Shown here: positions 9,660-17,406 of the stretch, piece by piece
How positions within the stretch are numbered: position 1 is the first letter of the stretch
Layout of the letters: every line of letters starts with the position of its first letter
Source: Desulfobacteraceae bacterium
Lineage (GTDB): Bacteria; Desulfobacterota; Desulfobacteria; Desulfobacterales; Desulfobacteraceae
Length of the DNA stretch: 42,710 bases
Reading direction: 5' to 3'
Assembly: GCA_024227235.1 (NCBI GenBank)
Contig: JAAEKY010000517.1
Location: forward strand, 1 to 42,710
Position numbers and translations under genes: made by a program
Notes under the pieces: model-generated
What the model was told of the DNA's origin: nothing
Databases searched by the model: none
The model's input: only the letters and a program-made list of their open reading frames with translations

Positions 9660-11351
9660 TTAAACCAGAAGCATATCTGTAATTGATCCGCCGGCCGGAA
9701 CCATTGGGTAAACCGATTCTTCTTTGTCTACAGCAAATTCCATAACAACGGTACCCTTGCTATTAAGACCTTCTGATAATACTGCCTCAACGTCTTCCGG
9801 GCGAGTGCATCTTAGCCCTTTTGCGCCATAAGCCTGGGCAAGTTTTACAAAATCAGGGGCATTTGCCATACTGGTTGAAGAATATTCTTTATCGTAAAAC
9901 AGTTCCTGCCATTGTCTTACCATTCCAAGAAATTGGTTGTTTAAAATAACAATCTTTACATCTATTCTAGATTCTATAGCAGTCATGAGTTCCTGAATAT
10001 TCATCTGAATTGACCCGTCACCTGCCACATCGACAACCAACTTGTCAGGGCAGGCGGCTTTAGCACCGATAGCTGCAGGCAGACCAAATCCCATAACACC
10101 CAAACCTCCGGATGTAATAAAATGGTTGGGCTTCTTGAAATGATAGTATTGAGCGGCCCACATCTGGTTCTGGCCAACTTCAGTTGTGATAATAGCATCC
10201 CCTTTGGTCAGCTCATAAAGTTTTTCAACAACAAACTGAGGTTTGATAATCTCGCTGCCTTGTTCATATTTCAATGGAGTGGTACTTTTCCATTCTTCAA
10301 TTTGGTTAAGCCATTCAGGTCGATTATTCTTAAAATCATCAGGATTCTTGCCTTCCATCAGCTGAATGATGCCTTCAAGGGCGGTTTTGCAATCTCCTAC
10401 GACAGGGCACTGAACCTCAATATTTTTATGGATAGAGGTTGGGTCAATATCAATCTGAACTATTTTGGCATCCGGGGCAAATTTTTCTATGTTGCCTGTG
10501 ACCCTGTCATCAAACCTGACACCGGCTGCGATCATCAGGTCGCAATTGCCTATGCTCATGTTAGCCCGATAGGTACCATGCATACCCAGCATTCCCAACC
10601 ATAAAGGGTCAGAGCCTGGGAAGGCACCCAGTCCCATTAAGGACGCAGTGACAGGGATATCTGCCATTTTTGCAAGCGTTGTGATTTGTTCGGAGGCCTG
10701 GGATAAAATAACCCCCCCCCCTGCGAATATGACAGGTTTTTTTGCTTTACTTATCAGATCAACAACCTTATTCAGCTGCTTTTTGTTGGGCTTGTAATTC
10801 GGTTTATATGATTTTAAAGAGATGTCACCGGGTTCTTTAAAATTAATCTGGGTGCCTTGAATATCCTTTGGAAGATCAATGAGTACAGGGCCAGGTCTTC
10901 CTGAGCGTGCAAGGTGGAAAGCTTCTTTAATAGTTGAGGCCAATTTATTTACATCTTTTACAAGATAATTATGTTTGGTACATGGCCTTGTGATACCGAC
11001 TATATCCACTTCCTGAAAGGCATCATTTCCAATCAGCGCTGTAGGAACCTGACCTGTAAATACGACAATGGGTATAGAGTCTGAATGCGCTGAGGCAATC
11101 CCGGTTACCGTGTTCGTGGCTCCAGGGCCTGAGGTTACCAGGGCAACCCCCACACAATTTTTTGCTCTGGCATAGGCATCTGCCGCATGGACAGCACCTT
11201 GTTCATGCCGGACAAGAATATGCTGGAGGCCGTTTTGTTTTGCCAGCGAATCATAGATGTCTATGACTGCACCACCGGGATAACCGAAAATTGTGTCAAT
11301 ACCTTCCGCCTTGATCATTTTAAGAAGAATCTGAGCGCCTGTGAGTTTCAT
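9660..11351 (-). CDS. ilvB: Acetolactate synthase large (catalytic) subunit
   Basis: 563 residues, normal for the family. The protein is a thiamine-diphosphate enzyme: the catalytic Glu50 sits in RHEQGAVHAADAYAR, the FAD-binding central domain spans about residues 190-345, and the C-terminal domain has the ThDP/Mg motif GDGSIQMNIQELMTA...NNQ. It joins two pyruvates to acetolactate (valine/leucine) or pyruvate with 2-oxobutyrate to acetohydroxybutyrate (isoleucine). The start lies nine bases after the ilvD stop codon, and a GGAGATAAC ribosome-binding site precedes the ATG. Ile/Val/Leu biosynthetic neighbours on both sides support the anabolic enzyme rather than a catabolic acetolactate synthase. 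Confidence 0.96.
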   Translation of the reverse strand: MKLTGAQILLKMIKAEGIDTIFGYPGGAVIDIYDSLAKQNGLQHILVRHEQGAVHAADAYARAKNCVGVALVTSGPGATNTVTGIASAHSDSIPIVVFTGQVPTALIGNDAFQEVDIVGITRPCTKHNYLVKDVNKLASTIKEAFHLARSGRPGPVLIDLPKDIQGTQINFKEPGDISLKSYKPNYKPNKKQLNKVVDLISKAKKPVIFAGGGVILSQASEQITTLAKMADIPVTASLMGLGAFPGSDPLWLGMLGMHGTYRANMSIGNCDLMIAAGVRFDDRVTGNIEKFAPDAKIVQIDIDPTSIHKNIEVQCPVVGDCKTALEGIIQLMEGKNPDDFKNNRPEWLNQIEEWKSTTPLKYEQGSEIIKPQFVVEKLYELTKGDAIITTEVGQNQMWAAQYYHFKKPNHFITSGGLGVMGFGLPAAIGAKAACPDKLVVDVAGDGSIQMNIQELMTAIESRIDVKIVILNNQFLGMVRQWQELFYDKEYSSTSMANAPDFVKLAQAYGAKGLRCTRPEDVEAVLSEGLNSKGTVVMEFAVDKEESVYPMVPAGGSITDMLLV

Positions 11352-11360
11352 TGTTATCTC

Positions 11361-13037
11361 CTAAAAAGTATTTTTAAATATAGCCCCATTGCCGGCAGAA
11401 CTTACCATTCTGGCATATCGGGCCATATATCCTGTTTTTATTTTGGGTTCAGGTTTTTTCCATTTGGAAAACCTGTTAGTAATATCCTTTTGAGAAACCA
11501 GCAGTTCAATGCTTTTTGCCGGAATATCGATTTTAATCTGATCATTTTCTTCAATTATTGCAATTAAGCCACCTTCTACTGCTTCTGGTGAGATGTGACC
11601 AATAGAAGCGCCTTTGGTTCCGCCTGAAAATCTGCCATCAGTAATCAGGGCAACAGTTTCATCAAGCCCCATTCCAGCGATGGTTGAAGTTGGGGTCAGC
11701 ATTTCACGCATGCCAGGACCCCCTGCAGGACCTTCATACCGGATAACAATCACATCCCCTTTGTTGATTTGATTGTCAAGAATGGCGCAAGTAGCCTCTT
11801 CTTCAGAATTATAGACTCTGGCCGGACCCTGATGTCGGAGCATCTGGTCAAGGACGGCTGACTGTTTGACTACACAGCCTTCTTTGGCAAGATTGCCAAA
11901 GAGTACCGCTAATCCTCCTTCCTTATGATAGGGATTTTCCACAGGTCGAATGACCTGCTGGTCTTTTTTTGCTATGGTCGCAAGATGTTGGCCCAGCGGT
12001 TTGCCTGTGGCTGTCAAACAGTCCGTATTGAGCATGTCATGGTCAGATAGTTCTCTCATGACGGCAGAGATACCACCGGCAAAATTCAAATCTTCAATAC
12101 GATCCTCACCCCCTGGGCTTAAAGAACATAAATGAGGGGTATTTTTACTGACATCATTAATCACATTAAGATCAATATCCACATGGGCTTCATTTGCAAT
12201 TGCTTTTAGATGAAGCACTGTGTTGGTTGAGCATCCTAATGCCATATCAACAACAAGTGCATTCATAAAGGCCTCCTGGGTCATAATTTTATCAGGAGAA
12301 ATATTACTATTCAATAATTCCATGATCTGTATACCGGTTTGTTTGGCCAACCTGATTCTTTCAGACATGGGCTCGGGAATGGTTCCATTTCCCGGAAGTG
12401 CCATTCCAATGGCTTCTGTCAGGCAATTCATTGAGTTGGCAGTAAACATGCCTGCACATGACCCACAGGTCGGGCAGGCAGCATTTTCTATATCCAGTAA
12501 TTGATCTTCAGTCATTTTACCGGACTGGACTGCTCCAACCGCTTCAAATACAGTAACAAGATCTATTTTTTTGTCTTTATTGTCAGGATGTTTTCCAGAC
12601 AACATGGGGCCACCACTGATAAAGATAGCAGGAATATTTAATCTTGCTGCCGCCATGAGCATTCCGGGGACTATTTTGTCACAATTGGGGACCAGGACAA
12701 TCGCATCAAAGGGGTGGGCAGTCGCTACAACTTCTATCGAGTCTGCAATAAGTTCACGAGATGCAAGAGAGTAATGCATGCCTTTATGGTTCATCGCTAT
12801 CCCATCACAGACGCCAATGGTTGAAAATTCCATGGGCGTTCCGCCTGCCATACTGATTCCTGATTTGACGGCTTTTACAATATTGTCCAGGTGCATATGC
12901 CCGGGAATCAACTCATTGGCAGAGTTGGCAATGCCAATAAGGGGTTGGCCAATTTCTCTATCAGTATAGCCCATGGCTTTCATCAGACTTCTATGGGGTG
13001 CACGGGCAACTCCTTTTGTTGCAATATGACTTCTCAT
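11361..13037 (-). CDS. ilvD: Dihydroxy-acid dehydratase
   Basis: 558 residues from the ATG at 13037. Iron-sulfur cluster cysteines lie in [11 protein letters not shown] and [19 protein letters not shown]. Other IlvD signatures are [34 protein letters not shown] and HISPEA. It dehydrates dihydroxyisovalerate and dihydroxymethylvalerate to the 2-oxo acids, the common penultimate step of valine and isoleucine synthesis. A TTG 15 bases upstream is in frame but forms part of the ribosome-binding site GGAGAG, so I use the ATG. It is the first structural gene of the operon and starts only about 20 bases after the attenuator T-run. No ilvC gene follows, so the ketol-acid reductoisomerase that makes its substrate must be encoded elsewhere. 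Confidence 0.96.
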   Translation of the reverse strand: MRSHIATKGVARAPHRSLMKAMGYTDREIGQPLIGIANSANELIPGHMHLDNIVKAVKSGISMAGGTPMEFSTIGVCDGIAMNHKGMHYSLASRELIADSIEVVATAHPFDAIVLVPNCDKIVPGMLMAAARLNIPAIFISGGPMLSGKHPDNKDKKIDLVTVFEAVGAVQSGKMTEDQLLDIENAACPTCGSCAGMFTANSMNCLTEAIGMALPGNGTIPEPMSERIRLAKQTGIQIMELLNSNISPDKIMTQEAFMNALVVDMALGCSTNTVLHLKAIANEAHVDIDLNVINDVSKNTPHLCSLSPGGEDRIEDLNFAGGISAVMRELSDHDMLNTDCLTATGKPLGQHLATIAKKDQQVIRPVENPYHKEGGLAVLFGNLAKEGCVVKQSAVLDQMLRHQGPARVYNSEEEATCAILDNQINKGDVIVIRYEGPAGGPGMREMLTPTSTIAGMGLDETVALITDGRFSGGTKGASIGHISPEAVEGGLIAIIEENDQIKIDIPAKSIELLVSQKDITNRFSKWKKPEPKIKTGYMARYARMVSSAGNGAIFKNTF

Positions 13038-13053
13038 CTTGTGTCTCTCCAAA

Positions 13054-13097
13054 CAAAAAAAGCCGTTATCTGCCCTTTGGGGGCTGATAACGGCTTT
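13054..13097 (-). terminator. Attenuator hairpin in the ilv operon leader
   Basis: On the minus strand, AAAGCCGTTATC (13097-13086) and GCCC (13084-13081) pair with GGGC (13075-13072) and GATAACGGCTTT (13070-13059). One mismatch (13071/13085) and a five-base loop are the only interruptions, and the hairpin runs straight into seven T. This is a strong intrinsic terminator placed between the leader peptide and ilvD, not after a gene. Its 5' arm contains AGCCCC (13085-13080), which can instead pair with GGGGCT (13132-13127) at the end of the leader reading frame, a possible competing antiterminator. Confidence 0.88.
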
Positions 13098-13121
13098 AAA
13101 ATTTGATTTAGGTTTATGCCA

Positions 13122-13205
13122 CTAAGAGCCCCTTCGTATGGAGGTGTTAATAATGACCTCCACGAGAATAATGACTAGTAGTATGTTAATAATATTTGTA
13201 TTCAT
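13122..13205 (-). CDS. Branched-chain amino acid leader peptide
   Basis: A 27-codon reading frame with ATG at 13205 and TAG at 13122-13124. Residues 4-19 read NIINILLVIILVEVII; in total 8 Ile, 3 Leu and 3 Val make 14 of 27 residues. It lies downstream of a likely promoter and immediately upstream of a terminator hairpin and ilvD. Leader peptides of this kind in enterobacterial ilv operons sense charged tRNAs: a ribosome stalled at the Ile/Leu/Val codons permits the antiterminator. The Shine-Dalgarno sequence is weak (GTAGAG about nine bases before the ATG). Coding is inferred from composition and position, which are very unlikely by chance. Confidence 0.85.
   Translation of the reverse strand: MNTNIINILLVIILVEVIINTSIRRGS
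13139..13162 (-). promoter_or_regulatory. Leader hairpin inside the leader peptide gene (pause/anti-antiterminator candidate)
   Basis: TGGAGGT and ACCTCCA (13156-13162 and 13139-13145 in plus coordinates) form a perfect 7-bp stem with a ten-base loop that overlaps the Val-Glu-Val-Ile-Ile codons of the leader. A ribosome covering these codons would prevent it from forming. It fits the 1:2 pause hairpin of classical attenuators, but no alternative long 2:3 pairing is obvious beyond the six-base GGGGCT/AGCCCC match. Confidence 0.55.
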
Positions 13206-13231
13206 AATTTTTTACTCTACTTAAATATATT

Positions 13232-13260
13232 TTATTATATATAAATTTTATGAAAGTCAA
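13232..13260 (-). promoter_or_regulatory. Candidate sigma-70 promoter of the ilv-leu operon
   Basis: On the minus strand TTGACT (13260-13255) precedes TATAAT (13239-13234, 15-base spacing) or TAATAA (13237-13232, 17-base spacing). The start would be near 13225, about 20 bases before the leader peptide ATG, giving the compact layout expected for an attenuated operon. Confidence 0.6.
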
Positions 13261-13304
13261 GAAGAAAATCACATTGTATAAAAGTATAATTCTCTAAAAT
13301 AGAA

Positions 13305-13334
13305 TTGACAACCTGTAGGTGCCTTCTATATAAT
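13305..13334 (+). promoter_or_regulatory. Consensus sigma-70 promoter of the hybrid kinase gene
   Basis: TTGACA (13305-13310) and TATAAT (13329-13334) with an 18-base spacer match consensus in both boxes. The promoter is divergent from the ilv promoter about 45 bases away. It leaves a 5' leader of about 105 AT-rich bases before the kinase ATG at 13449. Confidence 0.75.
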
Positions 13335-13448
13335 TTGGCATGCTAAGTAGCTATTACCAGCTTCACTATTATAGCAAAAATTATCAATACCCAATATTAG
13401 TTCAATTTAATTAATTTAAACGGCATAACAACAATAAAATATTTAATA

Positions 13449-16016
13449 ATGCATGATTCTAATAATCTAAAAGAGTTCTTGTGGCTTTTTTCCGGGCTAA
13501 TCGCCATCCAGGCTGCTTTATTTATTAAAATTGGTGCTGTTTCCCTGCTCGTGTTATGCGGTATTACGCTCATTATTAACGGTTTAAATATTTTTTATTT
13601 GCAAAAAAGGGATGATGACCTGCCTGGGCATATATTGAATGCAACCCTTCTTTTTTATATTATCAGCCTGTGCTATAAAACAGGTGGATTTTTCAGTTTT
13701 GGTATATTTTTTCTTTTATTCATCCCGTTGTTTGTTACTGTTTTCTTAAGAACAAAAGATAAGATGATTTATATGGTAGCAGCGCTTGGGTTGTTTTTGA
13801 TATTTTATTTGGATCAAAAATTTAACATCAGATTTATACTATCTGATGAATTAATAAATATCAGTACCTTTAGATTCTATAATTTTCTCGCCCTTATTAT
13901 TCCTTTTTGCGGTGCTATTCATTATTTCACAGCTAAAGATAAGAGAACAAAGATATTGCTTGATGCGTCCCAAAAAGAATGTATACAAATCACGGCAAAT
14001 GCGACTGCTGCCATGAAAATTAAGGATGAATTTTTAGCAAATATGAGTCATGAGATCAGAAATCCGATGAACGGAATAATAGGCATGATGCATGTCCTGC
14101 TTGATTCGGATTTGGATGAAGAGCAAAGATCCTATTCAAAAATCGTTTACAATAGCTCAAGGGCATTGTTATCAATTGTGAATGATATACTTGATTTATC
14201 TAAAATTGAAGCAGGCAAGCTTGAATTGGATATCAGGAATTTTGATCTTGAAGTTGCAATAAAAGATATTGTCTCCCTTCCTGAACTTCAGGCCAGGCAA
14301 AAAGGAGTGGATTTTACATATTCCATTGCTTCGGATGTTCCCTGCCTTTTAAAAGGTGATATTGGCAGAATAAGGCAGGTAGTGAATAATCTTACTGGAA
14401 ATGCGATTAAGTTTACAGATTCAGGTGAGGTTATCCTGACGGTTACATTGAAATCAGATGATGAGAATCTAGCTGTCCTTCATTTCAGTGTGGAGGATAC
14501 AGGGATCGGTATTAAAGAAGATCAGATAGACGCTCTTTTTGCATCTTTTACCCAAGCTGATTTGTCGATTACTAAAAGATTTGGGGGAACGGGTCTGGGA
14601 TTGGCCATATCCAAGCTTATAGTTGAAAAAATGAGAGGAGAAATAGGGGCTGAAAGTATTGATATGATTGGCTCAACATTTTGGTTTACCTTACAGTTAG
14701 CTAAACAGTCTGACGAAGAAAAGGCAATTGATTTTTCAACCCAAAATATAGAGGATTCCAAAGTGCTTGTCTTGAGTGATGGGTCATCTCTAGGAAAAAA
14801 TTTCGAAAGGAATCTGGATGCATTAGAAATAGATTATGATCAGGCATTTGATGAGACAGAAGCCATAGAGATGCTTAGATGGGCTCATGATGAAAATAGT
14901 CCGTTTCATCTGGTGATTATGGAGGCCAAAGAAACTGATATCGTCGCTGAAACTTTAGGGAAAAAAATAAAGCAAGATGAGCTTTTTAAGCACATAAAAT
15001 TGATACTGCTGACATCTGTTGGGAAAAAAGGAGATGCAAGGCGATTTGAGGATATAGGGTTTATGGCATTTTTAAGTAAACCTGTAGAAAAATCACTTCT
15101 TTCAGATTGTATCAAAGCTGTATTATCTCAATCAGTTGTGGATGGGGATTTTAATCAGTCGATTATCACACGATATAGTATCATAGAAGCTAAAAAGCAT
15201 TTCAGCCGGATTCTAATTGTTGATGATATTGAGACCAATCTCTTAACAGCGAGTGCGTTGCTTGGTAAGCAGGGGTATAAAACAGATGAAGCCAGAAACG
15301 GACTTGAAGCTGTTGAAAAACATAAGGAAAATAGCTATGACCTGATTTTAATGGATTGTCAGATGCCTGTTATGGATGGGCTTGAGGCGACGCAACAGAT
15401 AAGACAGATTGAGAATGATATAAAATCAAGTCAGGTTCCGATTATTGCCATGACCGGCAATGCGTTTAAAACTGATCGTGAAAAATGTTTAGAAGCAGGA
15501 ATGAATGATTTTATTGCAAAACCGGTTGAACCTGATATTCTGTCAAAAAAGATCAGTTCAAATTTGAAGGGTAGTGTTCACCATAAAAGTGAACAAGAGC
15601 AGTTTGAAGAATCAAAGAAAGAACCAGAACCAGATGATACACTTGTTGAACCCGGGCAGACTGATGCAGTTATTGAAAACGTTGAAGCAGATATGTGTTT
15701 TAATAGAGATAAGCTGTCTGAAAGATTTGGCGGGGATGAAGAAATGATTGAACTCGTATTAGATTCTTTTTTTCAGGAAGCTCCGGAGCTGATAGATAAA
15801 ATTGAGTATGCAATTAATGAGGATGATGATGAAGGTGTTAGATTAAGTTCACATGCTTTAAAAGGATCTGCTGCAAATGTTAATGCAGATGTGTTAAGAA
15901 AAGCGGCATTAGAAATAGAGACAGATGCAAAGGCCCAGAACTCAGATTCATTTATTGCTAAGTTTGAAACAATTCAAGAAGAGTATAATAAATTTATGAA
16001 GGAAGCAAATTTATGA
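13449..16016 (+). CDS. Membrane hybrid histidine kinase: HisKA-HATPase-REC-REC-Hpt
   Basis: 855 residues. About five membrane segments occupy residues 8-165. HisKA has the phosphoacceptor His201 in FLANMSHEIRNPMNG. HATPase_c follows with N box (NNLTGNAIKFT, near 311), G1 (DTGIGI, near 350) and G2 (GGTGLGLAISK, near 380). The first receiver (about 437-556) is degenerate: Glu492 replaces the phospho-Asp in LVIMEAKETD and the acidic pair is reduced to SDG. The second receiver (about 580-700) is intact with Asp636 in LILMDCQMPVMDG. A linker of charged residues leads to an Hpt domain (about 750-850) with His802 in SSHALKGSAANV. This gives a complete phosphorelay in one chain. It is membrane bound, and the sensed signal is unknown. 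The start lacks a clear Shine-Dalgarno sequence. It overlaps the following regulator gene by four bases (ATGA). Confidence 0.93.
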   Translation: MHDSNNLKEFLWLFSGLIAIQAALFIKIGAVSLLVLCGITLIINGLNIFYLQKRDDDLPGHILNATLLFYIISLCYKTGGFFSFGIFFLLFIPLFVTVFLRTKDKMIYMVAALGLFLIFYLDQKFNIRFILSDELINISTFRFYNFLALIIPFCGAIHYFTAKDKRTKILLDASQKECIQITANATAAMKIKDEFLANMSHEIRNPMNGIIGMMHVLLDSDLDEEQRSYSKIVYNSSRALLSIVNDILDLSKIEAGKLELDIRNFDLEVAIKDIVSLPELQARQKGVDFTYSIASDVPCLLKGDIGRIRQVVNNLTGNAIKFTDSGEVILTVTLKSDDENLAVLHFSVEDTGIGIKEDQIDALFASFTQADLSITKRFGGTGLGLAISKLIVEKMRGEIGAESIDMIGSTFWFTLQLAKQSDEEKAIDFSTQNIEDSKVLVLSDGSSLGKNFERNLDALEIDYDQAFDETEAIEMLRWAHDENSPFHLVIMEAKETDIVAETLGKKIKQDELFKHIKLILLTSVGKKGDARRFEDIGFMAFLSKPVEKSLLSDCIKAVLSQSVVDGDFNQSIITRYSIIEAKKHFSRILIVDDIETNLLTASALLGKQGYKTDEARNGLEAVEKHKENSYDLILMDCQMPVMDGLEATQQIRQIENDIKSSQVPIIAMTGNAFKTDREKCLEAGMNDFIAKPVEPDILSKKISSNLKGSVHHKSEQEQFEESKKEPEPDDTLVEPGQTDAVIENVEADMCFNRDKLSERFGGDEEMIELVLDSFFQEAPELIDKIEYAINEDDDEGVRLSSHALKGSAANVNADVLRKAALEIETDAKAQNSDSFIAKFETIQEEYNKFMKEANL

Positions 16017-17161
16017 TCAGTATTGAGGATATGTCGATTCTTGTTGTTGATGATATGAAAAGTATGCGGTTAACCATTCGAAAGATGCTTAAAAATTTAA
16101 ATATCGGCGGGCAGTTAACATTTGCCGGAGATGGAAGAGAAGGTTTAGAAGCGTTAGGCGAAGTAAGTTGTGATTTAGCCATCATTGACTGGAATATGCC
16201 GGTTATGAATGGGATTGAAATGCTTGAAAATATCCGAAGTAATAAAAAACTCAGAGATATGCCGGTTATTATGGTAACAGCTGAAGCTGAAAGAGAAGTT
16301 GTTTCTGAAGTAGCTGAAAGTGAAATTGACGGTTACCTATTAAAACCCTTAACACTTTCATCATTAGATACAAGGATAAAGAATGTAATCGAAAGAGTGA
16401 ATAACCCAGATCCTGCAACTATTCATCAATTAAACGCCAGGGAGCTGGAAGAAAAAGAAGATTTTCAAGGTGCGATTGATGAAATTAGACAGGCATTGAC
16501 ATATAAACCCTCCGCTTCAAGGCTTTTGCGGCGTTTAGGGCTTTTACATTTTCGGATTCGAAAAAATAAGATAGCAGTGAAATGTCTTTTAAAAGCCGTA
16601 TCGGTTAACAGACATGATGTGATCAGCCGGGTTCATTTAGGAGACTATTTTTTAAAAAAAGATGATCTTGAAAAGGCAGGTCAATATTGTCTTGAAATTT
16701 TATTGTTAAGCGATCGATACCTTGATAAGGCATTTGACCTGGCTGGAAAATTACTTAGAAGAGATCATAGACAATTAGCACTTAATATTTTTACAAGAAT
16801 TATATCCCGTTCAAAGAAAAGCAATGCTGCCCGGGAAAGAGTCATCGATTTTTGTCTGGATAATAATGAATATGATTTTCCACAAGAGCTGCTTGATCAA
16901 AGTATCAAAGAGAACCCATCAAATTATGATATGATATATAAGGCGGCAGTGGTGAGCCAGGAAGCAGGCGAATGGGAAAAAGCATTAGCGCTGTTTATAA
17001 ATGTTGACAGTCATGTCAGGGGCCATGTTGACGCAAAATTTCATATTGCAAAAATATACTACATGAATCGGAAAATTTTACAGGCAGATGATTATTTGAA
17101 TCAAATCCTTCGTATCGATCCTAAAAATGAAGAAGCGATCGCCCTTCGAAGAGAAATTTAA
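16013..17161 (+). CDS. CheY-like response regulator fused to TPR repeats
   Basis: 382 residues. Residues 7-125 are an intact receiver domain: acidic pair Asp13/Asp14, phosphoacceptor Asp59 in LAIIDWNMPVMNG, Thr89 and Lys111. The remaining 250 or so residues are helical repeats of TPR type (EEKEDFQGAIDEIRQAL, RLLRRLGLLHFRI, VHLGDYFLKKDDLEKAGQY, ending DDYLNQILRIDPKNEEAI). There is no DNA-binding or enzymatic output domain, so the output is probably protein-protein interaction. It overlaps the upstream hybrid kinase by four bases, so the two are almost certainly co-translated and the kinase's Hpt domain is the likely phosphodonor. The stop codon lies in the left arm of the inverted repeat at 17158. 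Confidence 0.9.
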   Translation: MISIEDMSILVVDDMKSMRLTIRKMLKNLNIGGQLTFAGDGREGLEALGEVSCDLAIIDWNMPVMNGIEMLENIRSNKKLRDMPVIMVTAEAEREVVSEVAESEIDGYLLKPLTLSSLDTRIKNVIERVNNPDPATIHQLNARELEEKEDFQGAIDEIRQALTYKPSASRLLRRLGLLHFRIRKNKIAVKCLLKAVSVNRHDVISRVHLGDYFLKKDDLEKAGQYCLEILLLSDRYLDKAFDLAGKLLRRDHRQLALNIFTRIISRSKKSNAARERVIDFCLDNNEYDFPQELLDQSIKENPSNYDMIYKAAVVSQEAGEWEKALALFINVDSHVRGHVDAKFHIAKIYYMNRKILQADDYLNQILRIDPKNEEAIALRREI

Positions 17162-17406
17162 CCCCAATATTTCATGACATTATTAACAATGCTTATTAAG
17201 AGATTGAATTATAATAACGTGTTATGGTTTTGATTTAATCATTTTTAGAAGGTACAAAATGTCACCCTTCGGCCAAATCGATTTTACTTCATCTGCTACG
17301 TTACAGGCCGCTCGAAGTAAAGGATTACGACTTCACATCCTGTGCCTTACAGCTAAATCAAAATCGTTTCGGGTCTGACCTTTAGGTTATGAAATATCCG
17401 GCTTAC
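17158..17406. repeat. Candidate miniature inverted-repeat element between converging genes
   Basis: The left end TTAACCCCAATATTTCATGA (17158-17177) and the right end, read in reverse complement from 17406 (GTAAGCCGGATATTTCATAA), are imperfect inverted repeats bounding 249 bases. The same motif, TTAACCCGGATATTTCATGA, occurs at 19463-19482, matching the left end at 18 of 20 positions. The stop codons of both converging flanking genes lie inside the two ends. The interior contains a 39-codon reading frame (17259-17378) and a loosely repeated ACTTCA...TTACAG motif. A mobile or dispersed element is inference; a bidirectional terminator-like spacer is the alternative. Confidence 0.45.
17259..17378 (+). 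CDS. Possible 39-residue protein inside the inverted-repeat element
   Basis: ATG at 17259 is preceded by AGAAGG at a six-base spacing, a good ribosome-binding site for an otherwise unremarkable spacer. The peptide starts MSPFGQIDFTSSATLQAARS, includes LRLHILCLTAKSKS, and ends at TGA 17376-17378. I do not recognise it. It lies wholly between the inverted ends at 17158-17177 and 17387-17406. It could be a real small protein or simply an open stretch in a repeat. Confidence 0.25.
   Translation: MSPFGQIDFTSSATLQAARSKGLRLHILCLTAKSKSFRV

Noticed and set aside
10122-10604. 160-codon open frame antisense to ilvB
   Set aside because: It falls wholly inside a well-conserved enzyme gene and shows no domain.
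13038-13052. TTG start extending ilvD by five residues
   Set aside because: It overlaps the GGAGAG ribosome-binding site serving the ATG at 13037.
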